Below, in pieces: positions 33,302 through 43,470 of a stretch of 64,000 bases of DNA. The DNA lies in contig NZ_JAGIKV010000002.1 in the NCBI RefSeq assembly GCF_017874615.1, positions 186,001 to 250,000 on the forward strand. The letters run 5' to 3'. Both the position numbers and the translations under genes were made by a program. Within the stretch, counting starts at the first letter, position 1. Each line of letters opens with the position of its first letter. The notes under the pieces were generated by a model, which searched no databases, was not told where the DNA came from, and saw nothing but the letters and a program-made list of their open reading frames with translations. This DNA is from Paenibacillus xylanexedens. GTDB lineage: Bacteria > Bacillota > Bacilli > Paenibacillales > Paenibacillaceae.

Positions 33302-34282
33302 ATGCAATATTCGTATTTGGGTAAATCAGGCCTCAAGGTCAGCCGAATCTGTCTCGGTACCATGAATTTCGGGCCTGCTACAGATGAAAAAGAAGCTTTC
33401 CGCATTATGGACGCAGCACTCGATGCAGGCGTGAACTTTTTTGATACCGCTAACATCTACGGTTGGGGTGAAAATTCCGGCCTTACCGAAGAAATTATCG
33501 GACGCTGGTTCAACCAGGGTGGGGGCAGACGTGAAAAAGTAGTTCTGGCCACCAAAGTATATGGCTCCATGCATGATGATACAGATGGCCCCAACAACGA
33601 AGCTGGCCTCTCCGCCTACAAAATCAGACGGCATCTGGAGGGTTCCCTCCGCCGCTTACAGACCGATCATATCGAGCTATACCAGATGCATCATGTAGAC
33701 CCTTCCATATCGTGGGACGAACTGTGGGGTTCGTTCGAGAATGCCGTTCATCAGGGTAAAATCGGTTATGTAGGATCGAGTAACTTTGCTGCATGGCAGA
33801 TTGCAATCGCTCAAAGCGAAGCCAAGAATCGTCATTTCCTCGGCCTGGTTTCCGAACAACATAAATATAGTCTCAACTGTCGTTTGCCTGAGTTGGAAGT
33901 ACTGCCCGCAGCAAAAGAGCTGGGCCTCGGCGTCATTCCATGGAGTCCACTGGATGGTGGATTACTGGGACGTAACGCTCTGCAGAAGCTGGAAGGAACA
34001 CGCAGCGGGGGCATCGCTGGACGGATCGAGCAGCAGCAAACTCAGCTTGAAGACTTTGCCGCACTGTGTCGTGATCTCGGCGAACCACAGGATACGGTGG
34101 CTTTGGCATGGGTTGCAGCCAATCCCGCAGTGACCGCCCCGATTATCGGACCGCGTACGCTGGAGCAGTTTGAGACCGCACTCAAATGTTTGGAAGTGAC
34201 TTTGGATGAAGCTGTGCTCAAACGTCTGGATGAGATTTTCCCGGGTCCAGGTGGACATGCACCTAATGCATACGCGTGGTAA
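33302..34282 (+). CDS. Aldo/keto reductase
   Basis: A 326-residue (alpha/beta)8 NADPH-dependent oxidoreductase. It begins MQYSYLGKSGLKVSRICLGTMNFG, as AKR (YghZ/Kvbeta-like) enzymes do, and has the catalytic Asp-Tyr-Lys-His set (FFDTANIYGWGENSG; ATKVYGSM; YQMHHVD), then SNFAAWQ and the C-terminal NADPH-binding PIIGPRTLEQFE. Monocistronic on the plus strand within a minus-strand amino-acid region. Substrate unknown; probably a general aldehyde reductase. Confidence 0.9.
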   Translation: MQYSYLGKSGLKVSRICLGTMNFGPATDEKEAFRIMDAALDAGVNFFDTANIYGWGENSGLTEEIIGRWFNQGGGRREKVVLATKVYGSMHDDTDGPNNEAGLSAYKIRRHLEGSLRRLQTDHIELYQMHHVDPSISWDELWGSFENAVHQGKIGYVGSSNFAAWQIAIAQSEAKNRHFLGLVSEQHKYSLNCRLPELEVLPAAKELGLGVIPWSPLDGGLLGRNALQKLEGTRSGGIAGRIEQQQTQLEDFAALCRDLGEPQDTVALAWVAANPAVTAPIIGPRTLEQFETALKCLEVTLDEAVLKRLDEIFPGPGGHAPNAYAW

Positions 34283-34365
34283 TAGCTTGATAGCGTAAGC
34301 CAATGCAATAGGTAATCGTGGAAAAGGTTCTGTGTTTCACTGCCATAATCATATAAATACAAGCA

Positions 34366-34402
34366 AAAGAGTCTGACCCTCCACAGGAGAGTCAGACTCT
34401 TT
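34366..34402. terminator. Bidirectional intrinsic terminator
   Basis: Perfect 12-bp arms AAAGAGTCTGAC and GTCAGACTCTTT lie between the convergent reductase and leuA genes. Confidence 0.8.
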
Positions 34403-34542
34403 ACGTACCTCACTAAACGTAACAAAGCAAGCCGAACGATCTTCTATATCCATTAAGAATAAGATAGATCATCCCGGCAGTTTACATGCGTTCCAGCTTA
34501 TAGTTCAGTTCAATGAAGGGTGCGTGCTTCTTGCATTGAAGC

Positions 34543-36084
34543 CTACAGGTTAACGTTTACACGGTTCGTATATGTCTTGCGCTTCTCAATCAATTGATTC
34601 AGACCGTCTACATAGGCACGTGCACTTGCACCCAATATATCTGTGCTTACGCCACGTCCTTGTACCGAAACCTGATTCTGAGTCAGCACAACATGTACTT
34701 CACCCAATGCATCCTTACCATGCGTTACCGATTTGATGGAGTAGTCAGACAACGTTACGTCTTCCCCACTCACTTGGTCAATCGCATTGTAGATTGCATC
34801 TACCGATCCATTACCCTCCGCTTGCTTCTCAATCGTATCCCCGTCAAGCGTTGCAATGCGGACTTTGGCCGTTGGTACCGATTCATCTCCGTACGTTACG
34901 AAGATGGATTCCAGTTTATACACCTCAGGTGCATCCTGCAATTTCTCTTCAATTACGGCAAGCAGATCTTCGTCAGTAACTTCTTTTTTCTTGTCAGCCA
35001 GATCTTTGAACTGGGCGAAAGCCCGATTCAATGCTTCTTCTTCCAGCTCATACCCCAGATCAATCAACCGTTCACGGAAAGCATGACGACCAGAATGTTT
35101 ACCCAGTACAAGTTTACTTTCCTTCAGACCAATGGACTCTGGAGTCATAATCTCATACGTTGTTTTTTCCTTCAGCATGCCGTCCTGGTGAATGCCGGAT
35201 TCATGTGCGAAGGCATTTGCCCCAACAATGGCTTTGTTTCCAGGCACAACCATACCTGTCAAACGACTAACCAAACGACTGGTCCGTGCAATCTCAGACA
35301 GCTGCAGCGATGTTTTCGCCTGGAAAAATTCCTGACGTGTCTCAAGTGCCATAGCAATTTCCTCGATCGCCGTGTTTCCGGCACGTTCACCAATGCCATT
35401 GATCGTACCTTCGATCTGATCGGCTCCGTTGAGAATGGCTGCAAGTGTATTGGCCGTCGCCATACCCAAGTCATTATGACAGTGGGCACTCAGCTGTACC
35501 TTTTCAATACCGTGTACATTCTCCTTGAGATGTTTGAAAATGTTTCCGTATTCATATGGGCTCAGGTAACCAACCGTATCCGGAATATTCACGACGGCTG
35601 CACCTTCTTCAACAGCCATATTCACCATTTCCACGAGGAAATCATACTCGGTACGACCTGCATCCTCAAGTGAGAATTCAATCTTCGAGAATGTTTTCTT
35701 TGCATAACGAATCGCGGAACGAGCTGTATCCAGTACCTGCGCTTTGTCCATGCGCAATTTATGTTGGCGGTGAATAGGTGAAGTTGCCAGGAAAACATGA
35801 ATGCACGGGTCCTGTGCACCTTTAAGTGCTTCCTTAACCGCATCAATGTCTTGCTCTCTGGAACGGGACAAGCCAATAACAGTCACATTTTTGACCGCAT
35901 TTGCTACTGCATTGACAGCTGCCAGATCACCTGGAGATGCCGCCGGGAAACCCGCTTCCATCCGATCAATGCCCAGCCGCTCGAGCTGATGGGCAATTTC
36001 CACCTTCTCACGAGTGTTCAGATTGACTCCCGGGGATTGCTCTCCATCACGCAGCGTTGTGTCAAATACATAGATTTTACGCAC
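34543..36084 (-). CDS. leuA: 2-isopropylmalate synthase
   Basis: A 513-residue enzyme that condenses acetyl-CoA with 2-oxoisovalerate, the first committed step to leucine. The catalytic DRE-TIM domain starts with FDTTLRDGEQSPG; HCHNDLGMA gives metal ligands, and GNTAIEE is conserved. The C-terminal LeuA dimer/allosteric domain (about 390-513, with YEVYKLESIFVTYG-type segments) would bind leucine for feedback. The GTG start is 8 bases after GGAGG. It is the last gene seen in the ilvB-ilvN-ilvC-leuA run; 140 bases separate it from ilvC. Confidence 0.96.
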   Translation of the reverse strand: MRKIYVFDTTLRDGEQSPGVNLNTREKVEIAHQLERLGIDRMEAGFPAASPGDLAAVNAVANAVKNVTVIGLSRSREQDIDAVKEALKGAQDPCIHVFLATSPIHRQHKLRMDKAQVLDTARSAIRYAKKTFSKIEFSLEDAGRTEYDFLVEMVNMAVEEGAAVVNIPDTVGYLSPYEYGNIFKHLKENVHGIEKVQLSAHCHNDLGMATANTLAAILNGADQIEGTINGIGERAGNTAIEEIAMALETRQEFFQAKTSLQLSEIARTSRLVSRLTGMVVPGNKAIVGANAFAHESGIHQDGMLKEKTTYEIMTPESIGLKESKLVLGKHSGRHAFRERLIDLGYELEEEALNRAFAQFKDLADKKKEVTDEDLLAVIEEKLQDAPEVYKLESIFVTYGDESVPTAKVRIATLDGDTIEKQAEGNGSVDAIYNAIDQVSGEDVTLSDYSIKSVTHGKDALGEVHVVLTQNQVSVQGRGVSTDILGASARAYVDGLNQLIEKRKTYTNRVNVNL

Positions 36085-36224
36085 GCTTCGCACCTCCTGT
36101 ACTTGTTATTATATGTTTCTCTGAACCAGCAATAGCGGCTCACGCATAAAGCACGGCCGCTATTCCCAGTTAAAGCTCTAAGTTTACTTGAATACCTTAA
36201 AGTGCATGTTCTAGAAGTTAATGC

Positions 36225-37358
<1,134 letters not shown>

Positions 37359-37488
37359 CGGGAATGTAGCTATATTTTCAAGCGTTACATCACTAAAATG
37401 TTAAATTACAACTGTTAAGGGACTGACACTCACATAAGATCAACTGTATATGTTAGCTAACCGTCGTCCCTTTTCATTCATTATAACT

Positions 37489-37971
37489 TTATACGTTGCC
37501 GCGTACCAATGCAGTTATGCCTGTACGGGACAATTCGCGAATGCCATATGGCTTGAGCAATTCAATCATAGCATCAATTTTGTCCGTATCTCCGACTACC
37601 TGCACAATCAGGCTGCCTGGACCAACATCTACAACGGATGCGCGGAATGTTTCTACCACACCCAGAATTTCAGGACGCTCGGAAGGCTCTGCTTTCACTT
37701 TAATCAAAGCAAGTTCACGGGCTACCATCGGTTTCAGGCTGAAATCAACCACTTTAATAACATCGATGATTTTGTACAATTGTTTCTCAATCTGCTCCAG
37801 CGTTTTATCGTCACCAATGGTGACAATAACCATCCGGGAGAGTCCAGGTTCTTCCGATTGACCTACGGTAATACTCTCAATGTTAAATCCGCGTCGACCG
37901 AACAACCCTGATACACGCTGAAGGACGCCTGGCTGATCGTTTACCAATATTGAAATCGTATGTCTAATCAT
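37489..37971 (-). CDS. ilvN: Acetolactate synthase small (regulatory) subunit
   Basis: A 160-residue subunit with an N-terminal ACT domain (HTISILVNDQPGVLQRVSGLFGRRGFNI; about 4-75) that binds valine for feedback inhibition and a C-terminal domain (about 80-155). It overlaps the large-subunit stop by four bases (ATGA), indicating translational coupling. Named ilvH in Bacillus subtilis usage. Confidence 0.95.
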   Translation of the reverse strand: MIRHTISILVNDQPGVLQRVSGLFGRRGFNIESITVGQSEEPGLSRMVIVTIGDDKTLEQIEKQLYKIIDVIKVVDFSLKPMVARELALIKVKAEPSERPEILGVVETFRASVVDVGPGSLIVQVVGDTDKIDAMIELLKPYGIRELSRTGITALVRGNV

Positions 37972-39719
37972 TCGTCAGCATCCCCCATCAGCATTTGATC
38001 AATTGTTGCTCCCTGCGGAACCATTGGGTACACATTTTCATCCTTGCGTACTACGAATTCTACAACGACTGGTCCTGGTGTATCCAAAGCTTCCTGCCAA
38101 GCACGCGCTGCTTCTTCTTTATTCGTTGCACGCAATCCTTTCACGCCATATGCTTCAGCCAGTTTTACAAAATCCGGGCTTCCTGCCAGATCAATGTGGC
38201 TGTAACGGTTCTCATAGATGAGTTCCTGCCATTGGCGAACCATTCCAAGTACCTGATTGTTAATGATCACAATTTTTACCGGTATATTGTTAATGGCACA
38301 GATTGCGAGTTCTTGGGAACACATCTGCATTCCGCCGTCACCGTTAATGGAGATAACGAGTCTGTCCGGATTGGCCATCTGAGCACCAATGGCAGAAGGG
38401 AATCCAAAGCCCATCGTTCCGAGACCACCCGAAGTTACCCATGAACGTGGTTGATTAAACTTGTAATATTGTGCCGCCCACATCTGATGTTGTCCCACAT
38501 CCGTAGTCACAATCGCTTCACCTTTGGTTGTATCATTCAACATTTCAACAACCCACTGCGGTTTCAGCACTTCGTCTGAATCCGTATAGCTGTATGGCTT
38601 CTCTTGTTTCCACTGTTTGATCTGGTCTCTCCATGCATCTGCACGCTCTGCACGTCCAACTTCTTTGTTGGCTATTTCAAGTACGGTCTTCACATCACCA
38701 ACGATTGGAATATCGGTTGCAATGTTTTTACCAATCTCAGCCGGATCAATATCGATATGAACGATTTTGGCATGTGGAGCGAATCCGTCCAGCTTACCTG
38801 TTACCCGATCATCGAATCGTGCGCCGATATTAATCAGCAGATCCGACTGTTGGATGGCCAGGTTGGATGTGTATGTTCCGTGCATTCCTGGCATCCCTGT
38901 CCATAGTTCATGCCCACTTGGGAATGCACCAAGCCCCAGAAGGGTTGTCGTGATCGGAATGCCTGTCTTCTCAACAAACTCGAACAGTTCTTCATGTCCT
39001 CCCGAGTATACCACACCGCCACCAGCCAGAATCATTGGACGTTCTGCTTCCTGAATGGCCTGAGCCAAACGGTCAACCTGCAGTTTGTTTGGTACTGTCC
39101 GTGGATTGTACCCTCTTAATGTAACAGGTCCAGTACTCGGTTCAAACATGGTTTTGTTGGCTGAGACATCTTTCGGAATGTCGATTAATACAGGACCTTT
39201 ACGGCCAGTGTTGGCAATATGGAATGCCTCATGAATGATACTCGACAGATCCTTAACATCTTTTACCAGATAGCTGTGTTTGGTGATCGGCATTGTAATC
39301 CCGGTAATATCCGCTTCCTGGAAAGCATCCGAGCCGATCAGGCTGGAATTAACATTTCCCGTAATGACAACCAGCGGCACAGAATCCATATATGCCGTGG
39401 CTATTCCAGTAACCAGATTGGTTGCTCCCGGCCCGGAGGTAGCGATACAAACACCAACTTTGCCGCTTGCACGTGCATATCCGTCAGCTGCATGAATTGC
39501 ACCTTGTTCGTGACGGGTTAAGACGTGTTTGAAATCCTCGAAACCATACATTGCATCGTAAATGTACAACACTGCGCCACCCGGGTAACCAAATACGCAA
39601 TCCACACCTTCAAGCAACAAACTTCTCAGCAGAATCTCGGAACCGCTAATGACCTCCGGCTTCATCCATTTTTCACGTAATTCATCTGTCGATCGTACTT
39701 CTGGAATTTGAGCTCCCAT
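37968..39719 (-). CDS. ilvB: Acetolactate synthase large (catalytic) subunit
   Basis: A 583-residue thiamine-diphosphate enzyme that makes acetolactate or acetohydroxybutyrate. Cofactor glutamate lies in the N-terminal domain (TRHEQGAIHAADGYARASG), the FAD-binding middle domain has GLGAFPSGHELWTGMPGMHGT, and the C-terminal TPP motif is GDGGMQMCSQELAI...NN. GGAGG precedes the ATG. First gene of the ilv-leu transcript, controlled by the Leu T-box. Confidence 0.96.
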   Translation of the reverse strand: MGAQIPEVRSTDELREKWMKPEVISGSEILLRSLLLEGVDCVFGYPGGAVLYIYDAMYGFEDFKHVLTRHEQGAIHAADGYARASGKVGVCIATSGPGATNLVTGIATAYMDSVPLVVITGNVNSSLIGSDAFQEADITGITMPITKHSYLVKDVKDLSSIIHEAFHIANTGRKGPVLIDIPKDVSANKTMFEPSTGPVTLRGYNPRTVPNKLQVDRLAQAIQEAERPMILAGGGVVYSGGHEELFEFVEKTGIPITTTLLGLGAFPSGHELWTGMPGMHGTYTSNLAIQQSDLLINIGARFDDRVTGKLDGFAPHAKIVHIDIDPAEIGKNIATDIPIVGDVKTVLEIANKEVGRAERADAWRDQIKQWKQEKPYSYTDSDEVLKPQWVVEMLNDTTKGEAIVTTDVGQHQMWAAQYYKFNQPRSWVTSGGLGTMGFGFPSAIGAQMANPDRLVISINGDGGMQMCSQELAICAINNIPVKIVIINNQVLGMVRQWQELIYENRYSHIDLAGSPDFVKLAEAYGVKGLRATNKEEAARAWQEALDTPGPVVVEFVVRKDENVYPMVPQGATIDQMLMGDADE

Positions 39720-39767
39720 TAGTCATCCTCCTCTCGGAATTTACACCATTCTGACATTTAAAGTTAC

Positions 39768-40130
39768 AAAAAAAACCTTCCATCCCCTGCAAACAAGTTC
39801 ATGCTTGCGAGGGACGAAAGGTTATCGCTTCCGTGGTACCACCCAATTTTGTCCGAAATTTCGCAATAACGGACCTTACCAGGTACAACAAAACGAATAG
39901 CTCAAACGAACGTAGTCGTTTCCCATACCTGTTGTCTGTAACGCAGACATACGATTTTCCCTAATACGCGAAAGGAGTGACATCCAGTGCTTTTCAGGAA
40001 AACAGCTCCGAGGTGAGCTCGTATATAAGGGATAATGGTGGTGGTTTCAGCAATTCCAGCCACTCTCTGAGCAAAAGAGCCCTTAAAACTTCGTCCTCTT
40101 CATAGCCGATGAAATATTCTCGTTAAATGT
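39768..40130 (-). promoter_or_regulatory. T-box leader of ilvB operon (Leu specifier CUC)
   Basis: The T-box element TGGGTGGTACCACGG is at 39831-39845, followed by a terminator (AACCTTTCGTCCCTCGC with GCAGGGGATGGAAGGTT, then TTTTTTTT; 39768-39822). In stem I the specifier bulge reads GAGCTCACC with CTC at 40015-40017, a leucine codon. Uncharged tRNA-Leu would therefore induce the whole branched-chain pathway, as in Bacillus subtilis. Confidence 0.9.
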
Positions 40131-40137
40131 TAGGAAC

Positions 40138-40167
40138 ATTATATGATTCCTCCAACCGATAAGTCAA
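40138..40167 (-). promoter_or_regulatory. Sigma-A promoter of ilvB operon
   Basis: -35 TTGACT, 18-base spacer, -10 TATAAT, just upstream of the T-box leader. Confidence 0.75.
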
Positions 40168-40320
40168 TACCTGTTTTGCATAAAAATTCAGAGAACCTTC
40201 TTTCCTCCCTCTTCAGCCTATAAGGTTGCCCTAATCCCAGCGCTTCATTCAGTCACCTTTTATCTTGCTTCGGGCATAGGATATACGAGCAGCACGACTG
40301 GTCCTGAAAGGAGGCTCCGC

Positions 40321-40767
40321 ATGGTGATTCGGCAACGCACATCCAAGCTGGATGATGGCGCCATCATGAAGCTGATTGACACTCAACTTGTTCCTTTATC
40401 CCATATGAGCGAAAAGGAAATTAATAAAATCCGCAAAGAAATACCCCTGCGAATGAACAGGGGCATGACCTTTGTTGTCTCGCCGGAGCCAGACAAAGCT
40501 GCTGTGGCATTCATCCATTTTCTCATGCATGGGGAATTGCTCTATGTCGATATGATGGCCGTTAGTCCGAAAGAACAACGCAAACGTTACGGGCAAACTT
40601 TGTTGCTCAAGGCAGAGAGCTTTGCGGTATCTCGGGGTTGTCGAAGATCTAAAGTGATGGTGGATGAGGGCAATACCAAAGGGCTTCAGTTTTATCAAAA
40701 AAATGGATACAGCGCGATTCGATACATCATGATAAGCCGCTGCTACGAATTGGAAAAAACATTATAG
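40321..40767 (+). CDS. GNAT family N-acetyltransferase
   Basis: A 148-residue GNAT acetyltransferase. The central beta-strand with VDMMAVSPKEQRKRYGQTLL carries the acetyl-CoA pyrophosphate-binding Q/R-x-x-G-x-G/A-like signature, here QRKRYGQ, followed by VMVDEGNTKGLQFYQKNGY. ATG after AAAGGAGG. The acceptor is unknown. The convergent gene ends 6 bases away. Confidence 0.85.
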   Translation: MVIRQRTSKLDDGAIMKLIDTQLVPLSHMSEKEINKIRKEIPLRMNRGMTFVVSPEPDKAAVAFIHFLMHGELLYVDMMAVSPKEQRKRYGQTLLLKAESFAVSRGCRRSKVMVDEGNTKGLQFYQKNGYSAIRYIMISRCYELEKTL

Positions 40768-40773
40768 AATGTC

Positions 40774-41163
40774 CTAGAAAAATCCTGGCGGGCGTGGACC
40801 TGGACCATAAGGGCCGAATCCAGGACCAGGTCCATATCCGCCACCAGGACCTCCAGGTCCATATCCCGGTCCGTAGCCTGGACCATATCCAGGGCCTGGT
40901 TTTGGTCCAGGTCCATATCCGGGGCCGAAGCCGGGACCACCTCCATAAGCATAAGGCAGTGTGGCAATAGCAAGCAGATCAAACAATACCAGTGGCAGAA
41001 TCGCTTTTGTACGTACTTTTTTGCCATTCAAACGCTTGAGTACCAGTTTGTTGCCCGATACTTTCAACAGCTTTCCCGTAACCCGAGTGCCGTCTTTTTT
41101 GATTGCAACAATATTTTTGCCTATTAATTTCATCGCTTCATCACGCGTAACTTGTTGTTTCAT
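40774..41163 (-). CDS. Small protein with Sm/SH3-like head and Gly-Pro-Tyr tail
   Basis: A 129-residue protein. Residues about 1-50 look like a short beta-barrel (DEAMKLIGKNIVAIKKDGT, then VTGKLLKVSGNKLVLKRLN), which resembles Sm- or SH3-type folds. A hydrophobic segment (56-72, ILPLVLFDLLAIATLPYA) leads to a low-complexity tail of GFGP and GYGP units (74-129). ATG after GGAGG. Such Gly/Pro/Tyr tails occur in spore-surface or phase-separating proteins; a spore or envelope role is only inference. Confidence 0.7.
   Translation of the reverse strand: MKQQVTRDEAMKLIGKNIVAIKKDGTRVTGKLLKVSGNKLVLKRLNGKKVRTKAILPLVLFDLLAIATLPYAYGGGPGFGPGYGPGPKPGPGYGPGYGPGYGPGGPGGGYGPGPGFGPYGPGPRPPGFF
40777..40944 (-). 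repeat. Gly-Pro-Tyr low-complexity coding repeat
   Basis: Degenerate GPGYGP and GPGFGP units, with repeated GGTCCATATCC on the plus strand. It encodes the tail of the small protein at 40774. Confidence 0.75.
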
Positions 41164-41358
41164 ACTTTCCCCTCCTCCTCGGATCGTTCAAAACAGTGTA
41201 TTCGTCCATCACTGAATTCGCCTGTTTCTTTGTCCCTACCTGAAAATATGGGTATCTGCACGAGAACCAAAGTAAACGTGAAAAAGTGGCTTGACCCCTC
41301 CTCCTTGGGTTGGACTTTCACCAACAAGATCATGCGTGCCTCTGGGCACGCAGAAAAC

Positions 41359-41383
41359 AAAAAAGGCCCGCACAAGGCGGACC
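41359..41383 (-). terminator. Intrinsic terminator of nup operon
   Basis: On the minus strand GGTCCGC-CTTGT-GCGGGCC is followed by TTTTTTG. It lies after the last permease gene. Confidence 0.8.
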
Positions 41384-41427
41384 CTTTATCAAAACTTTGA
41401 ATAGCTAAACTGATATGGAAAAGGTTG

Positions 41428-42390
41428 TTACCTTTTACCCGGATCATAAGCTTCACCGAGTGCAGACGGAGCCGAAGAACGTCCAACCGCTGCAACGAGA
41501 ACGATGATCGTAAGCAGGTAAGGCAACATAAAAATAATTTCCTGGGGAATACTTTGTGACCATTCAAACAACTGTACATAGTTTCGGATCGCTTGTGAGA
41601 ATCCAAAGAAGACAGCCGCACCAAAGGCACCAATCGGATTCCACTTACCAAAGATCATAGCTGCAATGGCAATATAACCTTGGCCTGAAACCGTATTGTG
41701 TGAGAATGTACCCGTAGTCGTCAACGTAATCGCAGCTCCACCAATGGCCGCAAGCGCACCACTGATCATAACGCCAATATAGCGATAACGAAGCACTTTA
41801 ACACCAACCGTATCAGCCGCACTTGGATGTTCACCTACAGAACGAAGGCGCAGACCAAATGGCGTTTTGAACATGATGTAATACGTAAGGAATACGAACA
41901 GAATGGCCAGATATGTCGTTGGATATACGTTCTTGAAAAAGGCTTCTCCAAGCAAAGGAATGTCTTTCAACAATGGCACATCAAACTTGCTGAAACCTTG
42001 AACCAACGGTGAATCACCAGAACCTTCAAACAACAGTTTAACCAAGTACAACGTACTTCCTGCTGCCAAAAAGTTAATGACGATACCACTGATAATCTGG
42101 TCTGCCTTAAATGTGATAGACGCAACGGCATGAATCAGAGATACCATAACGCCCAATACAATCGCGAGCAAAACCCCCATCCAGGCCGATGTCGTTCCGC
42201 CCATGCCCGCTTCTTGAGCATAATGCGCCCCGATTCCAGCTGCAAAAGCACCAAAGACCATAAAACCTTCAAGTCCAAGGTTGGTTACACCTGATTTTTC
42301 CGAAAAAATTCCGCCGAGTGATGCAAAAATCAATGCCGTAGCAAAGACAAGCGTCGTATTGATAATTTGCCCAATTGTCAACAAGTCCAT
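41428..42390 (-). CDS. Nucleoside ABC transporter permease 2 (NupQ-like)
   Basis: A 320-residue permease of the BPD_transp_2 family with about eight membrane helices; LEGFMVFGAFAAGIGAHYA and LRSVGEHPSAADTVG are diagnostic of BmpA-type nucleoside importers (nupQ, yufQ in Bacillus). It starts at the base after the preceding permease stop. Part of a four-gene importer in order bmpA-like, ATPase, two permeases. Confidence 0.88.
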   Translation of the reverse strand: MDLLTIGQIINTTLVFATALIFASLGGIFSEKSGVTNLGLEGFMVFGAFAAGIGAHYAQEAGMGGTTSAWMGVLLAIVLGVMVSLIHAVASITFKADQIISGIVINFLAAGSTLYLVKLLFEGSGDSPLVQGFSKFDVPLLKDIPLLGEAFFKNVYPTTYLAILFVFLTYYIMFKTPFGLRLRSVGEHPSAADTVGVKVLRYRYIGVMISGALAAIGGAAITLTTTGTFSHNTVSGQGYIAIAAMIFGKWNPIGAFGAAVFFGFSQAIRNYVQLFEWSQSIPQEIIFMLPYLLTIIVLVAAVGRSSAPSALGEAYDPGKR

Positions 42391-43470
42391 CTACAACACC
42401 TTCTCTTTCTTACGCTTCGAATAGAACGGTTTAAGTATCCAGCGCACGATGCCTTGTGCCGCAATGAAGAAGATAATCGAACCGATCACAATCCGAATAA
42501 TCTCAGGCGGAACATCCGCAGCAAAACTCATACCTGCAGATCCGTACGTGAGGGTACCAAACAACACTGCCCCCAATAACACCCCAAACGGATGATTCAA
42601 ACCAATCAGGGCAACCGCAATTCCGTCAAAGCCTGTTCCCGGTGAACCCGACATTACGGTTTGGTATTGGAACACACCAAGAACCTGGAATGCACCACCA
42701 AGACCGGCTAGCATACCACTGATAAACATCGCTTTTACGATATTCCGGTTAACATGCATACCTGCATATTCAGCCGCATTAGGGTTGTAACCTACCGCGC
42801 GGATTTCATAACCTTGTTTTGTTTTCCACATATAGATATAAAAGAGCACAGCCATCACAAGGGCAATCAACGTCCCCATGTGTACACGGGAATTGCCCAT
42901 CAGTTCAGAGAGCCATGTCAAACTAATCGAAGCCGATTCGCTGATATCCACGGAACGATTCTCGCCCTTCAACAGCAAGAATTGGCGAACGATAAGGTTG
43001 GCCAGATACAGACCAATCCAGTTCAACATGATACTACTGATAACTTCATTAACCCCACGTGCCGCCTTCAGATAACCAGCAATCGCGGCCCACAGACCAC
43101 CAAACAATGCACCCGCAATCAAAGCCAGTGGCGCATGAAGGTAGATCGGCAAACCTGCAAACTTAACACCAACAAATGTTGCAGCGGTCATACCAACGAG
43201 AAATTGACCTTCTCCCCCGATATTAAACAACCCTGCACGTGATGCAAATGCAAATGCTAGTCCAGTCATAATTAGTGGTGTCATTTCCCGTACTGCTTCA
43301 CCAAAGTTGTACATGTCGCCAAATACCTTGGTGAACAATGCACCATAGGCTTCAATTGGATTGTAACCACCAATCAGCATGACAACTCCACCGAGAATAA
43401 GACCCATAATAATAGCTACTACAGGTAAAATAAATGAATCTCGGGTAAACCATTTCAATACGTTATTCAT
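42391..43470 (-). CDS. Nucleoside ABC transporter permease 1 (NupP-like)
   Basis: A 359-residue permease, eight to ten membrane helices; EVISSIMLNWIGLYLAN and the EIRAVGYNPNAAEYAG loop mark the NupP subgroup. It overlaps the ATPase gene by eight bases at its start and abuts the next permease at its end. Imports purine nucleosides together with its partners, by analogy with nupNOPQ. Confidence 0.88.
   Translation of the reverse strand: MNNVLKWFTRDSFILPVVAIIMGLILGGVVMLIGGYNPIEAYGALFTKVFGDMYNFGEAVREMTPLIMTGLAFAFASRAGLFNIGGEGQFLVGMTAATFVGVKFAGLPIYLHAPLALIAGALFGGLWAAIAGYLKAARGVNEVISSIMLNWIGLYLANLIVRQFLLLKGENRSVDISESASISLTWLSELMGNSRVHMGTLIALVMAVLFYIYMWKTKQGYEIRAVGYNPNAAEYAGMHVNRNIVKAMFISGMLAGLGGAFQVLGVFQYQTVMSGSPGTGFDGIAVALIGLNHPFGVLLGAVLFGTLTYGSAGMSFAADVPPEIIRIVIGSIIFFIAAQGIVRWILKPFYSKRKKEKVL

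Noticed and set aside
34594..35673. Plus-strand open frame (359 codons) opposite leuA
   Set aside because: Antisense to leuA, with no ribosome site and an atypical Cys/Phe/Ile-rich composition.
40170..40200. Possible CodY box upstream of the ilvB promoter
   Set aside because: Only about 10 of 15 positions match AATTTTCWGAAAATT; too weak to report as a site.
41160..41651. Minus-strand frame (163 codons) overlapping the NupQ-like permease
   Set aside because: It runs through the operon terminator and overlaps the permease out of frame.
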